A stretch of DNA of 64,000 nt from Sphingobium_A sp965228065 (lineage in GTDB: Bacteria; Pseudomonadota; Alphaproteobacteria; Sphingomonadales; Sphingomonadaceae): NCBI GenBank assembly GCA_965228065.1, contig OZ245788.1, positions 4,092,001 to 4,156,000 of the forward strand, given 5' to 3'. This document shows positions 8,171 to 17,300 of this stretch, piece after piece (position 1 is the stretch's first letter; each line of letters starts with the position of its first letter). The translations under genes and the position numbers were made by a program. A model generated the notes under the pieces. That model ran no database searches. It saw only the letters and a program-made list of their open reading frames with translations, and was not told where the DNA came from.

Positions 8171-8291
8171 TCATTTGGGTCAGGCCGGAGCGAAAATGGT
8201 GATTGCCGAGAACCGGCGCGCAGCGTGCATCAGCACGTGAGCACCGGAAGCGCAGGCAAGCGCCATTTGCAGCCCGGCCTCACCCGAATGA
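8171..8291. repeat. Structured intergenic repeat, family A copy 1
   Basis: About 121 bp with terminal arms TCATTTGGGTCAGGCCGG (8171-8188) and its near-complement at 8274-8291 (17 of 18 positions pair, counting one G-U). Inside lie AAATGGTG pairing with CGCCATTT and a small hairpin CGTGC-ATCA-GCACG. A second copy is at 47253-47375. It occupies most of the gap between the Lrp gene and the TonB receptor; the rest of that 344-bp gap (8292-8477) holds a GGTGCGCACC palindrome at 8321-8330 and otherwise nothing I can identify. Confidence 0.7.
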
Positions 8292-8477
8292 CAAACACCT
8301 AGCCGTTAGGATGGGCGGGTGGTGCGCACCCCTCCGTCCAAAGATAGCGTGAACAATATCGCTGCATCGACTTTACTCGCATCGTCACCGAAGCCGGTTC
8401 GCCGGTTACGGAGCGGATGCTGCAAAAGCCCCGTCCGACAGCAGGAGCCGTCGACCGTAAGAGAAGGGGGGAATACC

Positions 8478-10652
8478 ATGTTCGTCACCAATATCCGTTC
8501 AAAGCGCATCGCCCGCACCACGCCGCTCGCGCTTGCCTTTGCGCTGGCTGTCGCGGTGTCGGGGCCCGTCCATGCGCAGGCCCCCGATCCCCAGGAACAG
8601 CCGCAGCCCGAAGCCACCGATGGTGGCGACGTTATCTACGTCACCGCGCGCAAGCGGATGGAGCGGTTGCAGGATATTCCCGATTCGATCGCCGCGTTCG
8701 GCGCCGATGCGATCGTCAGCGCCAACATCCAGAATGTGAAGGATGTCGCGGTCCGCGTGCCCAACGTCTCGATCGTTGAAGCGCAGCAGCCCGGCGTCGC
8801 GCTGATCAACATCCGTGGCGTCGGCCAGGCCCGCAACGGAGAATCGCCGGTTGCGGTGGTGGTCGATGGCGTGCAGCTGAGCAATGCCAGCCAGATCACC
8901 CAGGATCTGTTCGATATCGAGCGGATCGAGGTGCTGAAGGGGCCACAGGGCGCGGTCTATGGCCGCAACGCAATCGGCGGGGCGATCAATATCGTCACGC
9001 GCCAGCCGACCAATGATTTCGACGGTTTCGTCCAGGGCAGCTACGGCACCGGCAACGATATCCGGGCCAGCGCCAGCATCAGTGGGCCGATCATCGACGA
9101 CAAATTGCTGTTCCGCATCGCCGGATCGTTCCGCGACTTCGATGGTGATATCGACAGCCTGAACACGCCTGGCCGCGACAAGGCCAATTGGCAGAAGGAT
9201 CGCAATGTCCGCGCGAGTCTGCTCGCCAGACCCAGCGAGGCCGTGACGATCGACCTGCGCTACGCCCGTCTGCAGACGCGGGCAGGTGCGGCCTATTATG
9301 CGCCGATCCCCGCGGGTGTCTCGATAGACGCACCGCTGCCCTATATCGGCAATGTTCCCGGCCATGCCAGTCGTGTGCTCAACGACTGGTCGGCCAAGGT
9401 GGATGTCGATCTGGGTGCGGCCACGCTGACATCTGTCACCGCATTGTCGAAGGTGGGATCCTTCATCGACGAGGATCTGGATTATACTCCCGCTGATGCC
9501 ACGGCCGCACAGCAGCGGCTGAAGGCCAAGAACTTCAGCCAGGAACTGCGGATCTCGTCCGATGGGGCAGGGCCGACCAAATGGCTCGCCGGCGTCTATT
9601 TTCTGCGGTCCCGCCAGACGCTGGATACCAGGATCTTCGTCGGCGCGGATCTGCTGCCGTTGTTCGGGCTGCCCGCATCGCTCGCGCCGCTGCTGTTTTC
9701 GACCAGCGGTGCTGCCGATCGCAACAAGGCCTATGCAGCGTTCGGCCAGATCTCCCACCGGTTCGACAATGGTCTCGAACTGACTGCAGCAGCCCGATAT
9801 GACGTCGACGACCGGCATCAGACCGATCTGATCGCGGCGGGCAATCCCCAGTATGACACCAGCTTCAAATCGCTGCAGCCCAAGGCATCGGCCGCCTATT
9901 TCTTCAATCCCGACGCGATGATCTATGCCACGGTCGCCAAGGGCTTCCGCAGCGGCGGCTTCAATCCGCAGGCTCGCCTGACCCGTCGCTACAAGAAGGA
10001 AGAGAACTGGAATTATGAGGCCGGTTTCAAGACCAGCCTGGCCGACCGCAAGGTGACGCTGAACGGCGCGGTCTTCTACACCCGGATCAAGGATCGTCAG
10101 GTCTATGTGCTCGATCTGATCAATTCCGCGCAGACCCTGGTCAATCCGATCCCCAAGGCGGAAGTCTATGGCGCGGAACTGGAGTTGAGTGCGCGGCCGA
10201 TGGCTGGGCTGGATCTCGCGGCGTCGGTGGGTGTGACGGGATCGAAGATCCTGAGCTATGATACCAGCGTCTTTGCGGGCCTGCCGTCTGCGGGCGATTT
10301 CAAGGGCAACAAGCTGCCCCAGGTTGCTGGTGTCTCCTATGCGCTCTCCGCGCAATATCGTGTCGAGATGGCTGGCGATATCGCGCTGATCCCGCGGCTG
10401 GAGCTCAACGGTTCGGGCGGATCCTATTATTGGGAAATCGACAATCTCGCCAAGCGCGGCAGCACCAATCTGGTCAATGCGCGACTGACGGTCGAAGCGG
10501 GCAAGATCGCGGTTACGGCGTTCGCGGAAAATCTGCTGAAGGAGCGCTATGTGCTTGAATATGTGCCTGCCCAGTGGAGCGGCGCGGCGGCCAATTTCTC
10601 CGCAGCCGCACCTGGCCGTCGGATCGGCATTCGGGCACGACTGGATTTCTGA
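8478..10652 (+). CDS. TonB-dependent receptor
   Basis: About 724 residues from the ATG at 8478, preceded by a GGGGGG-A purine tract; earlier in-frame starts lack a signal peptide. Signal peptide 'TTPLALAFALAVAVSGPVHAQ' (in part) ends near residue 34. The plug domain follows ('VIYVTARKRMERLQDIPDSIAAF', 'NIRGVGQARNGESPVAVVVDGV', 'IERIEVLKGPQGAVYGRNAIGGAINIVTR', each in part) and the remainder is a 22-strand-type barrel ending in Phe. This is the sphingomonad receptor type used for import of terpenoid, aromatic or glycan substrates; the ligand is not deducible. It is followed after 31 bases by an SRPBCC/SnoaL protein and then a MalT-type regulator, a probable operon. Confidence 0.93.
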   Translation: MFVTNIRSKRIARTTPLALAFALAVAVSGPVHAQAPDPQEQPQPEATDGGDVIYVTARKRMERLQDIPDSIAAFGADAIVSANIQNVKDVAVRVPNVSIVEAQQPGVALINIRGVGQARNGESPVAVVVDGVQLSNASQITQDLFDIERIEVLKGPQGAVYGRNAIGGAINIVTRQPTNDFDGFVQGSYGTGNDIRASASISGPIIDDKLLFRIAGSFRDFDGDIDSLNTPGRDKANWQKDRNVRASLLARPSEAVTIDLRYARLQTRAGAAYYAPIPAGVSIDAPLPYIGNVPGHASRVLNDWSAKVDVDLGAATLTSVTALSKVGSFIDEDLDYTPADATAAQQRLKAKNFSQELRISSDGAGPTKWLAGVYFLRSRQTLDTRIFVGADLLPLFGLPASLAPLLFSTSGAADRNKAYAAFGQISHRFDNGLELTAAARYDVDDRHQTDLIAAGNPQYDTSFKSLQPKASAAYFFNPDAMIYATVAKGFRSGGFNPQARLTRRYKKEENWNYEAGFKTSLADRKVTLNGAVFYTRIKDRQVYVLDLINSAQTLVNPIPKAEVYGAELELSARPMAGLDLAASVGVTGSKILSYDTSVFAGLPSAGDFKGNKLPQVAGVSYALSAQYRVEMAGDIALIPRLELNGSGGSYYWEIDNLAKRGSTNLVNARLTVEAGKIAVTAFAENLLKERYVLEYVPAQWSGAAANFSAAAPGRRIGIRARLDF

Positions 10653-10683
10653 TGCTCCCGGGTGACAGGCACAACAACAAGGA

Positions 10684-11550
10684 ATGACGATGGGACAGGC
10701 ACGGGTAGTGCGGCGGATTTCCGCTCCGGCAGCTGCGGTATGGGATCTGATTTCGTGGCGCGGCATGGCGCAGCTCGTCGGTGACGGGCTGTTCGAAAGC
10801 GTCGCGTTCGAGGATGACGGCGCGGCACCGGGATCGACCAAATGGGTACGGGGGCCCTGGCCGCTGCCGATCCGCGAGCGACTGGAATGGGTGGACGAGG
10901 CCCAGACCAGCTATGGATACCGCATCGTCGACAACGGTCCGCTGCCGGTGACCGATTATGCCGGCACGGTGCGCGTCGTACCCAATGGCCCCGATGCCTG
11001 CTCCGTCCTGATCCAGTGCAGCTTCGTCGGTGTCGACGTGACCGACGCCGAATGGAAATCGAGCTGGGAACAGATGGAGGGCGGCCTGCTCGATACCATC
11101 GCTGCGCGTTTCGGCGATGCGCCGACTGCGCAAGGTGAGGAGGACATCGCCGCGATCGTGCGTGCGCGCAGCGATGTGTTCGAGGCCGATTTCGCGGCCG
11201 GCGACGCCGCCCGGCTGGTTACGAACTATTATGTGCCTGATACGCATGACGGCGGCCCCCGCGTCGTGATGCCGGATTCGCCGATGCTCGTCGGCAGCGA
11301 TGCGATCGCCGAAATGTTCAACGGCATGATCGCGGGCTTCTCCGCCTGTACATTGCGGCAAGTGGAGGTGCGCCGGTCGGGCGACATGGCCTGGGAACTG
11401 AGCGAAGCCACCGTCACCCCGCGCGATGCGGCAGCGGAGCCACTGGCCGTCCGCTACATCATCGCATGGGCGAAGGTGGCGGGCGAATGGCGGGTTGCGG
11501 TCGACTTTTTTGCCTGGGGCGATCTGGGACTGGCCTCGTCACGGGCTTGA
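10684..11550 (+). CDS. SRPBCC (polyketide cyclase-like) and SnoaL-like domain fusion
   Basis: 288 residues. Residues about 5-145 read as an SRPBCC/START-like ligand pocket ('RVVRRISAPAAAVWDLI', 'ERLEWVDEAQTSYGYRIVD', 'W...WEQMEGGLLDTIAARF'). Residues about 155-285 read as a SnoaL/NTF2-like alpha+beta barrel ('AIVRARSDVFEADFAAGD', 'GSDAIAEMFNGMI', 'GEWRVAVDFFAWGD'). Each fold binds hydrophobic small molecules and some members are cyclases or isomerases. Two such domains in one chain are unusual. Placed between a TonB receptor and a ligand-type regulator, it may bind or modify the imported compound. Function is inferred from folds only. Confidence 0.8.
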   Translation: MTMGQARVVRRISAPAAAVWDLISWRGMAQLVGDGLFESVAFEDDGAAPGSTKWVRGPWPLPIRERLEWVDEAQTSYGYRIVDNGPLPVTDYAGTVRVVPNGPDACSVLIQCSFVGVDVTDAEWKSSWEQMEGGLLDTIAARFGDAPTAQGEEDIAAIVRARSDVFEADFAAGDAARLVTNYYVPDTHDGGPRVVMPDSPMLVGSDAIAEMFNGMIAGFSACTLRQVEVRRSGDMAWELSEATVTPRDAAAEPLAVRYIIAWAKVAGEWRVAVDFFAWGDLGLASSRA

Positions 11551-11600
11551 TGACATGATGCCGGCCGGACACGGATAGACGAGGGGACAAGGAGGTCGCT

Positions 11601-14339
11601 CTGCCCGATCAGACACCCGATCCATTGCCCGACGACGCGTTCGGCGAGACATGGGACGATATGCTCGCAGCGGAGCCCGGCACGGGCTTCGCGGCCGAGT
11701 TGCCCTATCGCTATGCGCCGCGCCCACCGAGTGGCTTCACCGTCATCCGCAAGGATCTGCTCCGCCATCTGACCGAGGCGAGCCTGCTCAAGCAGCTCTC
11801 CATCGTCCGTGGCCCTGCGGGGTCGGGCAAGACCACATTGTTGTCGCAATGGCGCGACGTCGGGCGCGAGATGGATCGCGCCATCGCCTGGCTGACCATC
11901 GACGGCGCCGATCGTGATCCGGCGCATTTCGTCTCCGGCCTTGCCGACGCGCTGGACGGTGCGGGCTGCCCCGTCACGGCCCGAGGTTTCCGTGTCGTGC
12001 TGGACGGTATCTCGACGCGATCGACAGTGCAGGTCGCACAGATGCTCGCCTCCGCCTGCAACCGGTCGGGCGAGCGGCCAGTGATCGTGCTCGATCAATA
12101 TGAGGATATGGACGGGCAGGTGGCGGGCGAGGTGATCCGCGGCTTCCTGCAGCATGCCGCCTCGGCGCGGCTGGTGATCGCCAGCCGCATCCGGCCCTCC
12201 ATCCCGCTCGGAAGTCTGCGCGCACGCGATCAACTGTTCGAGATCGGCCCGTCCGACCTCAACCTGACCCCGCTGGAGACGCGCGCGGTCTTCGACGCCG
12301 ATGTGCCCGAACTCTACACCCGCCGTTTGCATATCGAGACCAGCGGGGAAGCCGTCGCCGTCGGCTTTGCCCGGCGGGTGATGGACGAATTGCCGCGCGA
12401 CATGGTCGGCACCGAGAATTGGCAGGACCAGCTCCACGAATATTACCGCGCCGAAGTGCTCGATGCGCTGCCGCCGGAACTGCGCGCGGCGATGAGCCGG
12501 CTGGTCGTGGTGGAACGTTTCGACCTGTCGCTTGCCAATGCGCTGCTCGGCCGCAACGCCACCGAGATGATCGAGCGGCTGCACCATATCGACGGGCTGT
12601 TGCTGCGCCATCGCGGCACGCAGGAATTCTATTTCTCCGAAATGCTGCGCCGCTTCCTCGAACAGCGGCTGGCCTGGCTGGAGGATGACGAGCATGCCGC
12701 GCTGCATGGCCGCGCCGCGACCTGGTTCGCCGAGCGCGGGCGCAATGCGGAGGCGCTGCGCCACGCCGTCGCCGCGGGCGATCGCGATGGCGCGATGCGC
12801 CTGCTCGAACGGATCGGCCATGCCAATCTGCTGCCGCAGCAAGGCGTGCCCGCGGCCCATCAATTGCTGGAAGCGATCGGCCTGACCGAGGAAGCGACGA
12901 CGGAGACCTTGCTGTCGCTGGCGCTGATCCACGCGCATGAGGGCGATGTCGAGATGGCCGCCGCCCGGCTGGACGAAGCCAGGCAGCGCATCGAACGCGA
13001 AGGTGGCGCCGATCCGCTGGTGGAGGGGCAGTTCGTCCGCGTCGAGGCGTTCGTTGCGGGTTTCCGCGACGAGACGGTGCGCGCGGAGACCGCGCCGGCG
13101 CTGCAACGCTACCTGGAAAGCACGCCGGCTGGGGAGCATGACGGCCGTGCCCAGGCGCGCATCCTGTTGTCCTGGGATCTGTTCTGCCGCGGCGACCTGC
13201 CCGGATCGGCGGAACTGATCGAGCAGGCGGCGGACGAATATGCCGAGACCGAAGCGGTCTATGGCTGCCTGTTCATGCATGTCCACCGCACCCTGGCGCG
13301 CTTCTGGCGCAACGACCTGGATCGTGCGCTGGAGGATATGACGCTGGCGGAACGGATGACGCGGATCTTCTTCCCGGAGGATCAGCGGCTGCGTGCGATG
13401 ACGGGCATGCTGCGCGCGGGATTGCTGTTCGAACTGGGACGGCCCGATCCGCTGATCGATCTGACCGCGCTGGTCGGCGCAGTGGGGGCGGTCGAGAGCT
13501 GGAGCGAGATTCAGATCTGGAGCCATATGCAGGGCGCGCGGGCAGCCATGGCGCAGGGGCGCGTGAGCGAGGCGCGGGGCATTGTCGGCTATGGACTGGA
13601 AGTCGCGCGGCGGCTGGGCTCGTCGCGCCTTGGCTGGGCGATGCGACTGGCCGCGATCGACATCGCCATTCAAACCGGCGACCTCGATCGCGCCGCGCAG
13701 GAGGCCGCCGAGATGGGGCTGGCCGAAGAGGCCTATATCGGCACCGACGCGGGCAAGCTGACCTGGCAGGAACGGATTGGCGGCCTGCTCTCGGCGATCC
13801 GTCTGGCCGAGGCCCATGGCGATGCCGCCGAAGCGACGCGGCTGATTGCACGTGCCGACACGCTCGCCGCCGAAACCGGATCGACGCGCCACGCCGTCGC
13901 GCTGGGCGTCATCCGTGCGCGCATGGCGCATGATCGCGGCGATCCCGATGCGGCGCAGGCCGAACTCGATGCCGCCCGGCTCCAGTGTCCCGATGCGGTG
14001 CCGGTGCAACTGTTCCTTGAGGGGGGAGAGGGGCTGCGCCCCTATATGCCCGATCTCGCCAGCTGGGCGATCCCGAGCATCGCGGGCACCAGCCGCCTGG
14101 CCGCCGAACCTATCGCCCGCCCGGGCTCGCGCGACCCATTGACAGCGCGCGAGCGCCAGATCCTGCTGTTCATGGGGGAGGGGCACCCGAACAAGGTGGC
14201 CGCGCATCGTCTGGGCCTCAGCGAAGCCACGGTGAAATTCCACCTGCGCAATATCTATCGCAAGCTGCATGCGCAGAACCGCACCCAGGCACTGGCGCGC
14301 TATCGCACGCTGTCTCGCGACGGGGTGTCGTTCGGTTAG
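11601..14339 (+). CDS. MalT/LAL-type LuxR family ATP-dependent regulator, probable CTG start
   Basis: About 912 residues. Walker A 'GPAGSGKTTLLSQW' sits near residue 70 after the typical 'RYAPRPPSGFTVIRKDLL' lead-in of STAND/MalT regulators; a long helical TPR-like middle follows; the C-terminus is a LuxR helix-turn-helix ('DPLTARERQILLFMGEG', 'VAAHRLGLSEATVKFHLRNIYRKL', each in part). Such proteins bind an inducer plus ATP and activate neighbouring operons. The only good ribosome binding site (AAGGAGG, 11589-11595) is 5 bases before an in-frame CTG at 11601; the alternative TTG at 11625 is 29 bases away. It probably controls the TonB receptor and SRPBCC genes immediately upstream. Confidence 0.88.
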   Translation: MPDQTPDPLPDDAFGETWDDMLAAEPGTGFAAELPYRYAPRPPSGFTVIRKDLLRHLTEASLLKQLSIVRGPAGSGKTTLLSQWRDVGREMDRAIAWLTIDGADRDPAHFVSGLADALDGAGCPVTARGFRVVLDGISTRSTVQVAQMLASACNRSGERPVIVLDQYEDMDGQVAGEVIRGFLQHAASARLVIASRIRPSIPLGSLRARDQLFEIGPSDLNLTPLETRAVFDADVPELYTRRLHIETSGEAVAVGFARRVMDELPRDMVGTENWQDQLHEYYRAEVLDALPPELRAAMSRLVVVERFDLSLANALLGRNATEMIERLHHIDGLLLRHRGTQEFYFSEMLRRFLEQRLAWLEDDEHAALHGRAATWFAERGRNAEALRHAVAAGDRDGAMRLLERIGHANLLPQQGVPAAHQLLEAIGLTEEATTETLLSLALIHAHEGDVEMAAARLDEARQRIEREGGADPLVEGQFVRVEAFVAGFRDETVRAETAPALQRYLESTPAGEHDGRAQARILLSWDLFCRGDLPGSAELIEQAADEYAETEAVYGCLFMHVHRTLARFWRNDLDRALEDMTLAERMTRIFFPEDQRLRAMTGMLRAGLLFELGRPDPLIDLTALVGAVGAVESWSEIQIWSHMQGARAAMAQGRVSEARGIVGYGLEVARRLGSSRLGWAMRLAAIDIAIQTGDLDRAAQEAAEMGLAEEAYIGTDAGKLTWQERIGGLLSAIRLAEAHGDAAEATRLIARADTLAAETGSTRHAVALGVIRARMAHDRGDPDAAQAELDAARLQCPDAVPVQLFLEGGEGLRPYMPDLASWAIPSIAGTSRLAAEPIARPGSRDPLTARERQILLFMGEGHPNKVAAHRLGLSEATVKFHLRNIYRKLHAQNRTQALARYRTLSRDGVSFG

Positions 14340-14348
14340 CCAGCTATT

Positions 14349-17300
14349 CTACGCAAAACCCTCCGCAGCGAGCAGCGTCGTTGGTATGCCGAGAGCGATG
14401 GCGGTTTCCGCGCTGGTGGCGGTGATCGAATGATCACCGATCTTGACGGCGGTGTCGAAGCGGAGCTGCTGCGTGGTTCCCGCGAAATCGAGCGCTGTCA
14501 TGTTCACGCCAATGGGAATGGTGACGACCGTCTCCGCCGATATCAGCACGACGTTTGATCCCGCGACATAGGCTTTGAAACCCGACGCCGGATCGAGCAG
14601 GTGGATGGTATCGCCGCCCCGCGCGAACGACGCATCCAGCACGAATTTGCCGTGGTCCAGCGTCACCTGATCGGCGCCATTGGTGCCGAAAATATTGACC
14701 TTGCCCGATACCGTGACCGGCGCGTCGATATCGGAAAACAGCACCAGCCGTCCCGCCGCCGCCGGATCGCCACCCACGGGCAGTGTCGAGCCATCGGGGT
14801 TGGCGGTGATCATCCCGCCCGTGCCGATCGCCTGTGACCCGATCCTGACATCGCCAAGCCGGGTATCGAACACCAGCGTGCTCACGCCGTCATCGAACTG
14901 GATCGGCAGGCCGACCGTGCCGATCGGGATGCTGATCGCAACATTGTCACCGGTCAGCAAAGCATTCGAGCCGACGACCGTGATATTGTAACCGCCCGCA
15001 TTTCCGGGCAGCCGCAGAATATCGCCGCCGCGCGCGAAGGAACCGTCGAGCACGAGGCTGGCCGGCCGGTCATCGAATATCGTCAGGTCCTGAAAGCCGT
15101 TGGTGCCGAACACCGCCCCGTATCCGCTCACGCCGCCGACAAAGCCGTTCACCGTCACGAGGCGAAAATCGGTGTCATTGCCCGGCGACGGCACGAGCCC
15201 GATCTCACGATCGGCGAATTCCAGTATCTCGACATTGGTCATGACGACGACTCCGTCGGGAGCGTCCGGCCGCAGGTCGGTCACCCGATAGCTCTGTCCT
15301 TCGGCCACGATCCGGTAGTCCGACCGATTGCCGCCGAAGAGCGCTCGGTCCACGCCATCGCCGCCATCGAGCACACCCTCCAGCGTGCCACCGCGTCCGT
15401 CGTAGAGATCGTTGCCGCCTGACAGAAAGATATCGCCGCCGATCGATCCGCGGTTGGTGACCACGTCGTTGAGCAGACGGTTGTGGCCATCGATCATCAC
15501 CCAGGAAGCGTAGCCATTGACATCGTCGATGAAGATGCCGCCGTTCAGCTGGCCGTTATTGGTGAAACGCAGCGTGCTCGCATAGTCCGGGAAGCCGCCC
15601 CAGCGTTCCATCACGATCGCGCCGTAAATGTCGCCGTCATTGGTGATGTTGAAGAGGCCGCCCTGGCTGGCTTCCAGCAGGAACGCGATGTCGCCGGCGA
15701 TCAGGCCCGTCGCCTCATTGTGGACCGTCCCCGAACTGAACAGGCCGACTCCGACCGCGTAGAAGCGGCTGGTGTCGGGCGAATAGGAGATCACGTCTCC
15801 ACTGTTCACGAGCGTGCCGAAGCCCGAGATCATGTCCACGGCCATAGATCCGTCGCCGCCCACCGCCTCGATCACGCCGGTGTTGATCACGGCGCCGGCG
15901 TTGAACACGCTGATCCCTGTCGCGAACCCTTCATAGGACAGGGCATAGATATCATTGTTGTTGATCAGCGCAGGTGACTCAACGCCCCCAGGCGAGCCTT
16001 CGAAGCTCGCAAAGGCCAGCGCATCGCCGGCCAGCGCGATGGCGTGGATTTCGCCCTCGTTCACCACCTTGCCGCGCCCGCCGCTGATAAAGGCGTATGC
16101 GTCGGTGGTTTCCCCCGCCGCCTGCGCGATTACCTGGCCATGATTGGTGAAGGTGCCGAACACGGGGGTGCCGAGCCAACGAAACGTGTCCTGCGGCAGC
16201 GCTCCGATCGCGGCGGTATAGCTGCCGGCGCCGTTCTCGCTGACGATGCGGCCGTAATTGACGATGTCGGGTTCAGCCCCTGTCGGCCCGAACAGGAACA
16301 CTGGCGCGCCATTGGGCGAGCTCCAGATCTCGGACTCACCGATCCGGATGTCCGCAGTGATCTCAACGTCCGAGATGACATTGGTCGGATCGTTCCAGTC
16401 GACGGGGGCCGCCGGTGCCGGGGCTCCGTCCGCCACCGCGTCCAGTCCGCCTGCGGCAGGCGGTGCTTCGCCCAGCGTCACCTGCGCCCCGGAGCGGACG
16501 AACACCGTTTCCGCGCCGGAGGTATAGCGCAGCCAGGTCGCGCCATCCTGCGTCACCTGTCCGGCCGCGCTCCAGCCACCCGTCAGATACACCTGGTCGC
16601 TCGATCCCGCATCGATGTGCAGCACATGACCGTCGCTGATCGACGGCACATCGCCGGGGCGCATCACCAGCAGCTTATTCCCGCCTGAAACGATGACGTC
16701 GATCCCGGATACGCGGCCGCTTGACGCCACTGCCGACAGGTCGAAGGCACGCGTGCCCGCCGCCATCACCCAGCTGTCGGTTCCCCCACCGCCGCGGATC
16801 TCTGCAAAGCGATAATCGCCAGTCTCGATACGGTCGTCGTCGAAACCGCCCCAGGCGACATCGCCGCCGCTCGTCCGCAGCGTGTCTCTGCCGACCCCAC
16901 CATAGAGCCCGTCATTGCCTGCGCCGCCCGTGAGGGTGTCGTCCCCGAAATCGCCGGCCAGCATGTCGTTGCCGCCGTTGCCGCTCAGCAGGTCATTCTG
17001 AAACCCGCCGCGGAACGTGTCCGCATTGTCCCCGCCGGTCAGCGTGTCGTTGCCGCTGCCGCCCAGAACCAGACCGGTGATCGTGCCGCCGCTATTGTCG
17101 AGCAGGTCGTTATCCTCGCCAAGCTCGATCCGGCCGACGATCGTGCCGCGATTGATCACTATGTCGTCGCCGCGGAAAAGCTGGATGTCGCCCTCGATCA
17201 ACCCGCCTGCCTCGTTGGTGATCGTCTGCGGATTGATCAGTCGCGATGTGACGCCGGTGCCCGAATCCGATGGCGCGTAGATCGCGATATCGGCGCGGAT

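Noticed and set aside
11454..14270. Very long antisense reading frame over the MalT-type regulator
   Set aside because: A high-GC shadow; the opposite strand carries Walker A and a LuxR helix-turn-helix with clear family sequence. The same applies to long antisense frames over the RND pump, acylase, TonB receptors and dadA.
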